64,000 nt of DNA from assembly GCF_009914315.1 (NCBI RefSeq), contig NZ_CP042596.1, forward strand, positions 1,364,001 to 1,428,000, read 5' to 3'. Source of the stretch: Granulicella sp. WH15. GTDB taxonomy: Bacteria > Acidobacteriota > Terriglobia > Terriglobales > Acidobacteriaceae. Below, one piece after another: positions 16,377-25,717 of this stretch. The notes beneath the pieces are model-generated. The model was given only the letters and a program-made list of their open reading frames with translations, made no database searches and was not told where the DNA came from. The stretch's first letter is position 1. The number at the start of each line of letters is the position of its first letter. The position numbers were made by a program, and so were the translations under genes.

Positions 16377-16871
16377 ATGAAAAACCTTAATCTCACCTAC
16401 GTAGCCTCCGCGCTGGTTTTTTTCGCCGGTGCGATAGATTGCAAGGCTCAGACACTTGTAACTCAGAAGGCTCTCTCTGTCGACGCAGCCCTGGCAGTGG
16501 CGCATGGAGCCCTCGATAAGTGCCACACGGATGGATATCGGGTAAGCTTGACAGTCTTGGATAATAGCGGACTAGTCAAGCTTCAGGTGCGTGGGGATGG
16601 AACCGGTCCCCACACGCTTGAACACAGCCGCCGCAAGGCCTACACGGCTTTGACCTTCAAGCGCACCTCGGGAGAGACGGCAAGGGCTTGGGCGGCAGCT
16701 ACGACACCACCGCCTGCGATTGAGGGAACAGTGGGCGCACAGGGCGGTGTGCCTATCAAGGCTGGAAACGAAGTCATTGGTTCGATTGGGGTAAGTGGTG
16801 CACCGGGTGGAGAGAAAGATGAAGCATGTGCCGTCGCGGGAATTGCAAAGATTGCAGACTTGTTGAAGTGA
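16377..16871 (+). CDS. GlcG/HbpS family secreted protein (DUF336)
   Basis: 164 residues from ATG 16377. The N-terminal signal sequence ends near CKAQ. The mature part is the GlcG/HbpS fold: LSVDAALAVAHGALDKCHTDGYRVSLTVLDNSG, the HSRRKAYTALTFKRTSGE helix and GGVPIKAGNEVIGSIGVSGAPGGEKDEACAVAGI. Family members bind haem or small ligands extracellularly or accompany oxidoreductases; the substrate here is unknown. It sits nine bases after the rhodanese-like gene and 200 bases before TonB receptor 2, and is probably in one transcript with both. Confidence 0.85.
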   Translation: MKNLNLTYVASALVFFAGAIDCKAQTLVTQKALSVDAALAVAHGALDKCHTDGYRVSLTVLDNSGLVKLQVRGDGTGPHTLEHSRRKAYTALTFKRTSGETARAWAAATTPPPAIEGTVGAQGGVPIKAGNEVIGSIGVSGAPGGEKDEACAVAGIAKIADLLK

Positions 16872-17067
16872 GTCGAACCTACTTCAACCACTGAGTCGAC
16901 GCGCAGATCTAGTTCGGTATTTCTTAATTTCTGCAAGTTATTTTTTGACCGCGCAGAAGACGAGATGCCGTCATAGCAAAGCTGCGCTCAATTTCCAATA
17001 GATGATTGCGCATGCGCCGTCATCCCCGCAGCAAGCCCAAGTATGGATGGGTGTCGGGAGAAGTTCG

Positions 17068-20000
17068 ATGTGGAATAAGAACATGCTGTTTGTACCCGCG
17101 ATCATCGTGTTTGCGGTTCGTATGTCGGCCCAGGTTGCAACCGATGCAGTGATCACGGGGACCGTGACCGATTCGGCACAGCGCGCTATGGAAGGCGCGT
17201 TCGTTGAGGTTCGGAATATCTCCACTGGAGTGATTGCGATTTCCAAAACAAATAACCACGGCGAGTACCGAACGCCGCCATTAAAGATTGGCGAGTATAC
17301 GGTCGACATTCAGAGTCCGGGGTTTCGGCACTATCTGGAGGAGGGAGTTCATCTGGATATCGGCTCTGTCCGGCAGATCAATGCTTCGCTCACGCCGGGC
17401 GATGTAAGTGAAACGGTCGAAGTAAAGGCTACTACGGAAGAGTTGTTGCAGAGATCGGACTCTACGGTAGGTACCGTTATCACCACACAACAAATACAGG
17501 AGCTTCCACTCAATGGCGGAAGCAGTGGTCGCGATTATCTGCAACTGGCGACGCTTTCGGCAGGAACGACTCCGGGCAGCTCCAGCGGCGGCATCAGTAT
17601 CGGAGGTCAGGCAGGCTCCCAGGCTGCTTTTCTGCTGGATGGCATCGACAATAACAATCAGCAGATTCTCACCAGTCACTCAGGGCAAAAGGAGATTATC
17701 AAACCTTCGGTCGATGCAATCAGCGAGTTCAAAGTAGTAACAACGAGCTATGCGGCCGAGTATGGCAGGTCGTCCTCGGGTGTCGTCAGCGTGGACCTGA
17801 AGTCCGGTTCAAACACAATTCACGGCAGTGGCTTCGAATTTATTCGCAATGACGCAGTAGATGCCCTCCCCGATTTTTCAGCAACAAAGTTACCCTTCAA
17901 GTACAACGATTTTGGAGGCACGCTCGGCGGACCTATTAAGAAGGATCGTGCCTTTGTCTTTGGAGACGTCGAGTTTTTTCGGCTGCGAACGGCCACAACG
18001 ACCTATGGGCTCGTTCCTACCGATGCGCAGAAAGGCGGTCAATTCACAACGGCCATCTACGATCCTGCAGCCGGATATACCCTCTCCGGCTCCACAGTTA
18101 CGCGAACGACGGCATTTTCTGGAGATCAGATTCCTGCGGACCGCATTGACCCAATCGCAAAGAGCTTGCTCCAGTACTATCCCAAGCCGCTTGGCTCCTT
18201 CGCAGGAGGAAATAACTATTACTACAACCAGAATGGCAGTACCAATAACTATCGATGGGATATACGTGTCGATGAGGTCTTGACTGGAAAGCAGAGCATC
18301 TTCGGACGCTATAGCTCCGAGCAAAAACAAGGGGCTGTTTCTGCCTCGCTTCCGCCGCTAGACGGACAGTATTATGCGGGTGCCGGTGCTCAAGTTGTTA
18401 ACGCACAAGCTTTTGTCCTTGGCTACAACACGTCGCTCTCGGCAAATGCGTTAGGTTCCATACGGGTAGGGTGGAACAGTCTCAAGTGGACCGGTGCATT
18501 TCCTAAGCAGAGTCTGACTGGCGTGGGCATACCCGGCGTTGCAACCACTGCTCCGGGATTTTCAGAGATCACCATGACAAACTTTGCCACGATCGGAACC
18601 AGCAATGTTCCCAATGCCGACGACAGTCAAAACCGCGAGATTGCTGTGGTGCTCATTTGGACGAGGGGGCTGCATACGCTGCAATTTGGCTGGCAGGAGT
18701 ACTGGCTCCAGACCAACTTCAACAGCTCGCAGCTGACCAGCGGCATCTTCGATTTCAACGGACAGTACACGTCGAAGTCACCGACATCGACCCCCGGAAA
18801 CGACCAGCGTTTCGCAGACTTTCTTTTGGGGCTTACGGATAAGAAACAGCTTTCCAGTCCATCCATCCTCAACTTTCGTTCTTTTTACAGCCACTTCTAT
18901 GTGCAGGACGATTGGAGGGTCAGCCACAGTCTGACATTGAACCTGGGCATTCGCTATGAGCTTAGTCCTCCGGCTGTAAGTAAGTTCAACGCATTAGCCA
19001 ACTTCGATGAAGATAGCAATCCGGGCAATCCACAGCTGGTCTACGCTGGGCAGTTTGGCAACAGCCGCGCCCAGCGTGCATTGCAAAATGTCAGTTACAC
19101 CAATATCGCACCGCGAATAGGATTTGCCTTTAGCCCAAGCAACAGCAAGACAGTACTGCGTGGCGGCTATGGGATCTTCTACTCCAACGCCATCACCATT
19201 GGCGGTATGCAATCGATGGAGAATAATCCTCCCGTCAATCAACTGCGGCTAGCTACCTCCCCAAGTGCCTATATTCCCAGCCAATTTCAATACCTGAAAA
19301 CTGGTTTCGCCCCGAACGCGCTCTCGCTGACCAACGCCAATGGTGCTACAGGTGTCTCCTTGGTTTCTTTTGATCGTCATGCAGTGATCCCGACCGACCA
19401 GGCATGGAATCTCAACGTGCAGAGGGCCTTGCCCTACGGGATCGTGGCAGAGGTCGGTTACTACGGAAACAAGTTCGACCATAACTGGTGGCAGGTCGAT
19501 GGCAACCCCGCGCCTGCAACCCCGACAGCTCTCCTTCCAGCAGCGGGCATCAATGCGAACCGTCTCTATAAGACGACAACGATCCCTAACGTCGCGGGTA
19601 CTCCAACGATCGGTCTGGGGACAGTGAGTCGCGTCTGGAAAGAGGGATGGAGTCAATATAACGCTCTGCAGGCGAAGGCGGAAAAACGTTATGCAAAGGG
19701 AGTTACCTTCATTGCTTCCTATGCCTATTCCAAGACGATTGGTGTGGGAGACACAACAGATTTTCAGGATCCGGGAAATATCCTGGCCGAGCGGTCCGTC
19801 GTGAACACCGATATGCGCCACCACTTTGTGGGCAGCGCTGTATATCCGTTGCCGTTTGGACGCGGCCAACTGCTGGGCAACGGTTGGAATCGTTGGTTAG
19901 ATGGTGTCCTGGGCGGTTGGAGCATCAGCCCAATCATCACCGCCAGTTCTGGACAGCCGTTGAATCTGACCGAATCGAAGAATCCATCGAACAGTGGTGG

Positions 20001-20373
20001 TACTGCGGACAGGCCGAATCTAGTTGGCGATCCCAGGGCCAGTATCAATACGAATGGAGTGGCTACCCGTACTCCGGGGCAATGGTTCAATACCAGTGCC
20101 TTTGCAGTCCAAGCCTCCGGCACCTACGGCAATGCCCCCCGCAATGTCATTACGGGACCTGGAACATTGAACCTGGATGCAGGCGTTCATAAAACGCTGA
20201 TCATTCATGAGGGTCTTCAGGCGCAACTACGGCTGGAATCCTTCAATGTGACGAACAGTCCTCACTATGGCACACCTGCTTTGAACGTTCAGTCACCGAC
20301 GACTCTTGGAACGATTACTACAGTTACAGGAAACCCACGGCAGAATCAGCTAGGAATCAAAATCCTCTTCTAG
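17068..20373 (+). CDS. TonB-dependent receptor 2, Oar-type
   Basis: About 1101 residues. ATG 17068 is preferred because GGGAG lies upstream and a signal sequence (NMLFVPAIIVFAVRMSAQ) follows directly; an ATG at 17002 would add a non-signal extension. Order: carboxypeptidase-regulatory-like domain (ITGTVTDSAQRAMEGAF...PPLKIGEYTVDIQSPGF), plug (LPLNGGSSGRDYLQLATLS, GGQAGSQAAFLLDGIDN) and a barrel ending IKILF. It is a close paralogue of receptor 3 (shared GEYRTPPL-x-IGEY and NGRDYLQLA-type motifs). Likely co-transcribed with the rhodanese-like and GlcG genes under the Cys attenuator, which suggests import of a sulfur-containing ligand (inference). Confidence 0.92.
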   Translation: MWNKNMLFVPAIIVFAVRMSAQVATDAVITGTVTDSAQRAMEGAFVEVRNISTGVIAISKTNNHGEYRTPPLKIGEYTVDIQSPGFRHYLEEGVHLDIGSVRQINASLTPGDVSETVEVKATTEELLQRSDSTVGTVITTQQIQELPLNGGSSGRDYLQLATLSAGTTPGSSSGGISIGGQAGSQAAFLLDGIDNNNQQILTSHSGQKEIIKPSVDAISEFKVVTTSYAAEYGRSSSGVVSVDLKSGSNTIHGSGFEFIRNDAVDALPDFSATKLPFKYNDFGGTLGGPIKKDRAFVFGDVEFFRLRTATTTYGLVPTDAQKGGQFTTAIYDPAAGYTLSGSTVTRTTAFSGDQIPADRIDPIAKSLLQYYPKPLGSFAGGNNYYYNQNGSTNNYRWDIRVDEVLTGKQSIFGRYSSEQKQGAVSASLPPLDGQYYAGAGAQVVNAQAFVLGYNTSLSANALGSIRVGWNSLKWTGAFPKQSLTGVGIPGVATTAPGFSEITMTNFATIGTSNVPNADDSQNREIAVVLIWTRGLHTLQFGWQEYWLQTNFNSSQLTSGIFDFNGQYTSKSPTSTPGNDQRFADFLLGLTDKKQLSSPSILNFRSFYSHFYVQDDWRVSHSLTLNLGIRYELSPPAVSKFNALANFDEDSNPGNPQLVYAGQFGNSRAQRALQNVSYTNIAPRIGFAFSPSNSKTVLRGGYGIFYSNAITIGGMQSMENNPPVNQLRLATSPSAYIPSQFQYLKTGFAPNALSLTNANGATGVSLVSFDRHAVIPTDQAWNLNVQRALPYGIVAEVGYYGNKFDHNWWQVDGNPAPATPTALLPAAGINANRLYKTTTIPNVAGTPTIGLGTVSRVWKEGWSQYNALQAKAEKRYAKGVTFIASYAYSKTIGVGDTTDFQDPGNILAERSVVNTDMRHHFVGSAVYPLPFGRGQLLGNGWNRWLDGVLGGWSISPIITASSGQPLNLTESKNPSNSGGTADRPNLVGDPRASINTNGVATRTPGQWFNTSAFAVQASGTYGNAPRNVITGPGTLNLDAGVHKTLIIHEGLQAQLRLESFNVTNSPHYGTPALNVQSPTTLGTITTVTGNPRQNQLGIKILF

Positions 20374-20538
20374 ATAAAGCGTTTTGGAGCATTAAAAGCA
20401 AACTGTGAGATGTAACTCAAGGGGCGACAATATCTCGCGCAAACCAGTCAGCATTTACTACGAGCTCGCTTCTAGCTGTCGGTAATTCCATGTATAAATT
20501 ATTCCCACAATAGTCAGCTAATAATGGAAAGTAGATCG

Positions 20539-21036
20539 ATGCCAAGTTTACTGCACCTCTGCGAATGGATTTACGCCACGCATCTTTCGACGTCGATACG
20601 CCAATCGCCTTACTCATTTCCGGCGATCGAGGCGGTACACACACTTGGCATTACGGCGGTTGTCGGCACGATTGCCATCCTTGACCTCAGGTTATTGGGG
20701 TTGATCATGAAGCGTGAACCAGTCTCTCGCATCGCGCGACAGGTGCTTCCATGGACCTGGGCTGGATTCGCTGTGATGTTCGTGACGGGGTTGTTACTCT
20801 CGATTGCAGAGGCCGCAACAAACTATTTCAATTGGGCCTTTCGCATCAAAATGGTTCTGCTGCTATTGGTCGGTATCAATCCGCTGATCTTTCATCTGAC
20901 CATCTTTCGGAAGGTCAATACCTGGGATATTGCCAATGTAACTCCACTGCGTGCCAGGTTAGCGGCGATTAGTTCGCTGGTTCTATGGGCCAGCATTATT
21001 GTCTTCGGTCGCCTGATCGCTTACGTCAACACTTAG
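20539..21036 (+). CDS. Small membrane protein, DUF6644-like (copy 1)
   Basis: About 165 residues from ATG 20539 (GGAAAG ahead of it); ATG 20524 in frame is also possible. Four hydrophobic helices: LGITAVVGTIAILDLRLLGL, WAGFAVMFVTGLLLSIAEA, IKMVLLLLVGINPLIFHLTI and AAISSLVLWASIIVFGRLIAY. It starts with a conserved Trp-rich segment (CEWIYATHLSTSIRQSPYSFPAIEAVH). The family is frequent beside acidobacterial TonB receptors; function unknown. It pairs with the related gene immediately downstream. Confidence 0.75.
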   Translation: MPSLLHLCEWIYATHLSTSIRQSPYSFPAIEAVHTLGITAVVGTIAILDLRLLGLIMKREPVSRIARQVLPWTWAGFAVMFVTGLLLSIAEAATNYFNWAFRIKMVLLLLVGINPLIFHLTIFRKVNTWDIANVTPLRARLAAISSLVLWASIIVFGRLIAYVNT

Positions 21037-21083
21037 CTCTTGATAAGAAGCCGCCTTACATAACGGAGAAGGGTAATATTCTT

Positions 21084-21563
21084 ATGTTTTTAGTCAGCTT
21101 CAACCATTGGTTGTCACGGACTCATATCGGCATTCTTATGCGCGATTCAACCTATGCATTTCCGGTTGTAGAGATCGTTCATCTGCTTGCCCTGGCGATC
21201 TTCGGCGGCGGTATTCTGCTGGTTGACTTGCGATTTCTCAATCTTGGTTTCAGAACACAGTCAGCTTCCACGGTAGCCCGGGAGCTTCTTCCGGTCACGG
21301 CCGGAGGAGTATTGGCAATGTCGATCTCTGGCTTGCTGATGTATGCCGGAGGTCCTCTGCGTTACTGTCACAACCCCGCATTTCAATTGAAGATGACGCT
21401 CTTTGTGGTTGCATTGATTGTTCACTTCGGGCTCCAGATTTCGGTATCCCGCAGTGTCTCAGACAAAGAAGAGCCTGTGAAGATGCAGAAAGTTGGTGCC
21501 GTGGTGTCGTTACTGCTCTGGCTATCGATTGGATTTGCTGGTCGCGCCATCGGCTATGTGTAG
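21084..21563 (+). CDS. Small membrane protein, DUF6644-like (copy 2)
   Basis: 159 residues from ATG 21084 with GGAGAAGGG upstream. Same layout as the preceding gene: NHWLSRTHIGILMRDSTYAFPVVEIVH, then helices ALAIFGGGILLVDLRFLNLG, GGVLAMSISGLLMYAGG, KMTLFVVALIVHFGLQISV and VVSLLLWLSIGFAGRAIGYV. The two are tandem paralogues 47 bases apart and may form a heteromer in the inner membrane. The receptor-2 transcript probably ends after this gene. Confidence 0.75.
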   Translation: MFLVSFNHWLSRTHIGILMRDSTYAFPVVEIVHLLALAIFGGGILLVDLRFLNLGFRTQSASTVARELLPVTAGGVLAMSISGLLMYAGGPLRYCHNPAFQLKMTLFVVALIVHFGLQISVSRSVSDKEEPVKMQKVGAVVSLLLWLSIGFAGRAIGYV

Positions 21564-21622
21564 CGAAGACTTCAGAGGTAGATTCTGTCGACTTAGTCGT
21601 TGCGTAGTATGACTAATATTGA

Positions 21623-21651
21623 TTGACTTAGTAAAATACACGAGTTATAAG
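21623..21651 (+). promoter_or_regulatory. Promoter of the Cys-leader upstream of TonB receptor 3
   Basis: TTGACT (21623-21628), 17-base spacer, TATAAG (21646-21651). The predicted start point (about 21657-21658) coincides with the ATG of the leader peptide. Confidence 0.7.
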
Positions 21652-21656
21652 AAATC

Positions 21657-21743
21657 ATGTCATTTATCTACAACGCGACTGCTTGTTGCCTGTATCCGTA
21701 CTTCTCGGATCGTGGCCGCGTTCGCTGTTGTTCTTGTTGTTGA
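21657..21743 (+). CDS. Leaderless 28-residue Cys-rich leader peptide (CC ... CCSCC)
   Basis: ATG 21657 to TGA 21743. The peptide reads MSFIYNATACCLYPYF and ends GRVRCCSCC just before the stop, giving six Cys codons, four of them in the last five sense codons. The ATG is five bases after the -10 hexamer, so no ribosome-binding site can exist on the mRNA. A terminator with seven T residues follows 28 bases after the stop, and the receptor gene begins at 21906. Ribosome stalling at the terminal Cys codons would place it on the sequence just before the terminator, the classical geometry of attenuation by uncharged tRNA-Cys. It is the second copy in 6 kb of the design seen at 15553. Confidence 0.65.
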   Translation: MSFIYNATACCLYPYFSDRGRVRCCSCC

Positions 21744-21771
21744 TTGCAAGAGCAATCCTGAAAGTGACTCG

Positions 21772-21799
21772 CCGCCATCGTTCAAGATGCGGTTTTTTT
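21772..21799 (+). terminator. Intrinsic terminator/attenuator before TonB receptor 3
   Basis: Stem CCG(c)CATC (21772-21779, one bulged C) with GATGCGG (21786-21792), six-base loop, then seven T residues (21793-21799). It lies between the Cys-leader and the receptor start codon, with no other complete gene to terminate. Confidence 0.8.
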
Positions 21800-21905
21800 G
21801 TGCCTGAAAGCACCTGAAAAACCGGTATTCCAAAGACTCCAATCCTCACTCAGGTGGGGAAGCAGGAGCTTCCGATAAAAAATCGGGGAAATCTACGGGG
21901 CTATT

Positions 21906-24900
21906 GTGCAGAAACGCATTTTATTTTTCGCTTCTCTATTGTGGAGTGCTGTTTTGCTAGGTCAGCAATCTACCGATGCAACGATTCTCGGATCGATAAC
22001 TGATGCAACTCATGCAGGTATATCGAACGCAGTGGTAACCATCACAAATGTTGCCACCTCGGCGACGACGCATCTGCATACCGATTCGCATGGCGAGTAC
22101 CGCACCCCGCCTCTACGTATCGGAGAGTACCGCGTGACGGTAGAGGCTGCGGGCTTCAAGTCTTTTACGGAGGATCGAGTGCAGCTTGCGATTGGCGACG
22201 TACGTAAGATCGACGCGGCTCTTTCTCCCGGCCAAGTGTCGGAGACAGTGTCGGTCTCGGCATCGGGTGCGGTGCTGAACACCTCTGACTCCACGAGCGG
22301 CACAGTGATTGGTAACGACGAGATTGTGGAGCTTCCACTTACCAGTAGCAATGGACGCGATTATCTGCAACTGGCCCTGTTGTCTTCCGGTACAGCTCCC
22401 GCAATTGCCGGAGTGGGCATCAGCATCGGCGGCCAGCAGGGCTATAACGTTGCCTTTCTATTGGACGGTATTGACAATAACGCGCAGTTCATCCGTTATA
22501 GCTACGGCAACCAAAAGGAGGCAATCAAGCCTTCGGTCGACGCCATCAGCCAATTCAAAGTGGTGACGAACGGCTATTCGGCCGAGTATGGAAGGTCGTC
22601 GTCCGGTGTTGTCAGTGTGTCGATCAAGTCGGGTACGAACAAGGTGCATGGTACCGCCTATGAGTTCATCCGCAACGATGCCTTGGATGCTACGCCCTTC
22701 TTCGCAACGAAGACGCCATACACACGTAACAACTTCGGTGCGAGCGTCGGTCTGCCGATCTTGCGGGACAGGCTCTTTGCTTTCGGCGATTTTGAGCTGC
22801 TGAGGCTAACGCAGAGCGCGACCTCGCGCGACACCCTCCCCACGGCTGCGGAACGGACTGGCTGCTTCCCTGGGCCGGTCTACGATCCTGCGACCTACAG
22901 CGGAGGAACGCGAACGGCATTTCCCATCGTGACCGCTGCCACGGCCACGGCTCTTTGCCCCGTCGGTTCCTATCAGATTCCGCAGGGACGCATCGATTCC
23001 ATTGCGGCGAAGCTGGTGCAGGTCTATCCTGTCCCCGCGACGGGAGGCGCGTTAAACTACAACTACGTGGCTTCGGCGAACCAGGCTCCGGTGAAGTTCG
23101 ATTTCCGTATCGATTCGATTCTTTCTGACAAGCAAAACCTCTTCTTCCGCTGGAGCACGCAGAACCAACACTATCCCGCGACGATTACGCTGCCACAGTA
23201 CAACGGCGTCGATTATACGAACGTGCAGCCTACCAACGACTATGGCCACTCCTTTGCGGTGGGTTACGACCGCATCTGGTTGTCGACGCTTATCAGCTCG
23301 GTCCGTGCCGGCTGGAACTACCTGAACTCAGTGGCGAGCAGCGCCAACACGCTGAACCTCAACGCAGCGCTTGGCTTTAAGGGGGCGGATACGGAGATAC
23401 CCGGTGGTCTGGTGGCCAGCACCGTCACCGGGTTCACCGGCCTGGGTGGCGGAGGCAAGGGCAATATCACCAGCACCGAGACGCGGCAGATCTCGGGCGA
23501 TCTCACCTGGGCACATGGAGCGCATAACTTCAAGTTTGGCGTTCAGCAGTACTGGCTGCAAACGAACTTCGTCAGTGCGCAGCAGTCGGAGGGAACGCTG
23601 AGCTTTACCGGCGGATACACGCGGCAGAACAACACAGTCACCGCTTCGCAGTACGGTCCGTTCGCAGACTTCCTGCTGGGCCTGCCAGCCTCCGGCAACC
23701 TGTCGAACATTGAGGTAGTGACGGATCGCCAGCCGCTTACGCACTTCTTCGTGCTGGACGACTGGCGCATCAACCGGCGGCTTACGCTGAACGCTGGTCT
23801 GCGCTATGAACTGAACCGTCCCTTGCTTGACAAGTACAACCAGTTGGCGAACGACAATCTGGAGCTGATAGGAAGCCCGCTGCTGGTGCTTGCCGGCGCC
23901 AATGGTTCCAGCCGCACCAGCCGTTCGACGATCAACCCCGACCATACACAACTTGCTCCGCGCATCGGAGTTGCCTACAGCCTCCCGGGCGACAAGACCG
24001 TGATCCGTGGCGCGTACGGAATTTTCTACTCGAACGCGCAGCAACCTGGCGGTATGCAGTCGCTTCAAATCAACCCTCCTTTCCACCTGCAGATTGCGCT
24101 TTCAAACTCACCGACGGCCACTGCTCCTGCTCTTACGCTGCAGGGAGGCTTCCCGGCCAACAGTCTCTCGCTGGCCAATGCGGCGAACGTGCTGACGGTC
24201 TCGGATGATACGCAGGGCCGCTGGCCGCGTGCGCAGCAGTGGAACGTCAACGTGCAGCGCGAGCTGCCGGGCAACATCCTCTTTGAGGTGGGCTACGCGG
24301 GCAATAGCCTGAACGGCGCGTGGATGCAGTACGACGCCAACCAGGCTCCACCAGAGGCCGGAACGACCAACAACAACCGGCCCTTCCGCACACTGGCTGT
24401 GACGGGCACGCCCTACACCATCACCCTCGCCGATATTCTGCGCATTGGCAAGATCGGCTATAGCCACTACAACTCGTTGCAGGCGCGGCTGGAGAAGCGT
24501 TACGCGTCGGGCTTCAGTCTGTTGGCGTCTTATAGCTACGCGAAGACGATCTCGCTTGGTGAGAACCAGTCGGGCGGCGTGCAGGATCTGCGCAACATCC
24601 AAGCCGATCGTTCGGTATCGAGCCAGGACATCACCCACCATATAACCGGTAGCGCGGTCTACGATCTGCCCTTTGGACACCGCCGCAAGCTAGGCTCCTC
24701 CTGGAACCGGTATGCCAATGCCGCGCTCGGCGGCTGGAGCGTCGATCCCATCGTTAGCTACAGCACTGGGCTCCCCTTCAACCTGACGGTCAATGGCAAT
24801 CCCTCCAACTCTGGGCAGGGCAGCCTGGATGGAAACAACGACCGTCCGAATCTGAACCCCGCCGACTCCAACTTCAACGCGGCGGTTAATCCAGCCACCG

Positions 24901-25217
24901 GCAAGCCGACGCGCAACCGTACGCAATGGTTCAACACCAACGCCTTCGTCGCGAATGCTCCGTACACCTTCGGCAACGTGGGCCGCAATACTCTGCGTGC
25001 GGCTGACTTTGTGAACCTTGACCTGGCGCTGCACAAGCGGTTCAAGATCACCGGACGCGTGAGTACGCAGTTGCGGCTCGAAGGCTTCAACGTGGCCAAC
25101 CACAACAATCTTGCAGCGCCCAACGCAGCCGTGGGTACTGCAACCTTCGGCCAGGTGACAAGCTCCGCGAGCACCTCGGCGCGCGAGCTTCAGGCCGGAG
25201 TCAAAGTGTTGTTCTAG
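21906..25217 (+). CDS. TonB-dependent receptor 3, Oar-type
   Basis: 1103 residues from GTG 21906 (GGGG upstream), signal sequence ILFFASLLWSAVLLGQ. Order: carboxypeptidase-regulatory-like domain (ILGSITDATHAGISNAVV...PPLRIGEYRVTVEAAGF), plug (LPLTSSNGRDYLQLALLSSG, GGQQGYNVAFLLDGIDNN) and a barrel ending VKVLF. GC is higher than in receptor 2 although the proteins are paralogous, so the copies have separate histories. Transcription should pass the Cys-leader and terminator at 21657-21799. The next genes follow closely on the same strand (25265 onward) and are probably in the same transcript. Confidence 0.92.
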   Translation: MQKRILFFASLLWSAVLLGQQSTDATILGSITDATHAGISNAVVTITNVATSATTHLHTDSHGEYRTPPLRIGEYRVTVEAAGFKSFTEDRVQLAIGDVRKIDAALSPGQVSETVSVSASGAVLNTSDSTSGTVIGNDEIVELPLTSSNGRDYLQLALLSSGTAPAIAGVGISIGGQQGYNVAFLLDGIDNNAQFIRYSYGNQKEAIKPSVDAISQFKVVTNGYSAEYGRSSSGVVSVSIKSGTNKVHGTAYEFIRNDALDATPFFATKTPYTRNNFGASVGLPILRDRLFAFGDFELLRLTQSATSRDTLPTAAERTGCFPGPVYDPATYSGGTRTAFPIVTAATATALCPVGSYQIPQGRIDSIAAKLVQVYPVPATGGALNYNYVASANQAPVKFDFRIDSILSDKQNLFFRWSTQNQHYPATITLPQYNGVDYTNVQPTNDYGHSFAVGYDRIWLSTLISSVRAGWNYLNSVASSANTLNLNAALGFKGADTEIPGGLVASTVTGFTGLGGGGKGNITSTETRQISGDLTWAHGAHNFKFGVQQYWLQTNFVSAQQSEGTLSFTGGYTRQNNTVTASQYGPFADFLLGLPASGNLSNIEVVTDRQPLTHFFVLDDWRINRRLTLNAGLRYELNRPLLDKYNQLANDNLELIGSPLLVLAGANGSSRTSRSTINPDHTQLAPRIGVAYSLPGDKTVIRGAYGIFYSNAQQPGGMQSLQINPPFHLQIALSNSPTATAPALTLQGGFPANSLSLANAANVLTVSDDTQGRWPRAQQWNVNVQRELPGNILFEVGYAGNSLNGAWMQYDANQAPPEAGTTNNNRPFRTLAVTGTPYTITLADILRIGKIGYSHYNSLQARLEKRYASGFSLLASYSYAKTISLGENQSGGVQDLRNIQADRSVSSQDITHHITGSAVYDLPFGHRRKLGSSWNRYANAALGGWSVDPIVSYSTGLPFNLTVNGNPSNSGQGSLDGNNDRPNLNPADSNFNAAVNPATGKPTRNRTQWFNTNAFVANAPYTFGNVGRNTLRAADFVNLDLALHKRFKITGRVSTQLRLEGFNVANHNNLAAPNAAVGTATFGQVTSSASTSARELQAGVKVLF

Positions 25218-25264
25218 GACTTCAACCTCAACCACGTATCAGCTATTTAGTAAGGAGACACCGC

Positions 25265-25687
25265 ATGAAGAAGCTACTGATTGGCTCCGTTCTCACGCTT
25301 GGCATCGTCACCCTATCCGCCGTGCCAGCCTTCGCTCATCACTCGTTTGCCGCGGAGTACGACGCGAGCAAGCCCATCACTCTGCATGGCAAGTTGACCA
25401 AACTCTCGTGGGTTAACCCGCATGGCTGGATCTATGTCGAGGTACAGAACCCGGACCACACCGCAACCAACTGGGCAGTCGAGTTTGGTGGGCCGAATGC
25501 GCTGCTGCGTCGCGGCCTGCGCGAGACAGACTTTCCGCTTGGCATCGAGCTAACCGTCAACGGTTACCTGGCGAAGAACGGCGCGAAGATCATCAACGGT
25601 ACCTCCGTGAAGCTGCCCGATGGACGCAGCCTCTTCACCGGTTCGCTCGGCACTGGCGCGCCTGGCGACCCCGGCTATAACCAGTAA
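25265..25687 (+). CDS. Secreted DUF6152-like protein
   Basis: 140 residues from ATG 25265 with GGAG upstream. Signal peptide LLIGSVLTLGIVTLSAVPAFA. The mature start HHSFAAEYDASKPITLHGKL and the segments LSWVNPHGWIYVEV and WAVEFGGPNALLRRGL match DUF6152, a small OB-like periplasmic family whose leading HH could bind metal (inference). It lies 47 bases after TonB receptor 3 and is likely co-transcribed with it. Confidence 0.8.
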   Translation: MKKLLIGSVLTLGIVTLSAVPAFAHHSFAAEYDASKPITLHGKLTKLSWVNPHGWIYVEVQNPDHTATNWAVEFGGPNALLRRGLRETDFPLGIELTVNGYLAKNGAKIINGTSVKLPDGRSLFTGSLGTGAPGDPGYNQ

Positions 25688-25717
25688 CAATCCGCACCGC
25701 ACGACGAAAGGGAAGTC

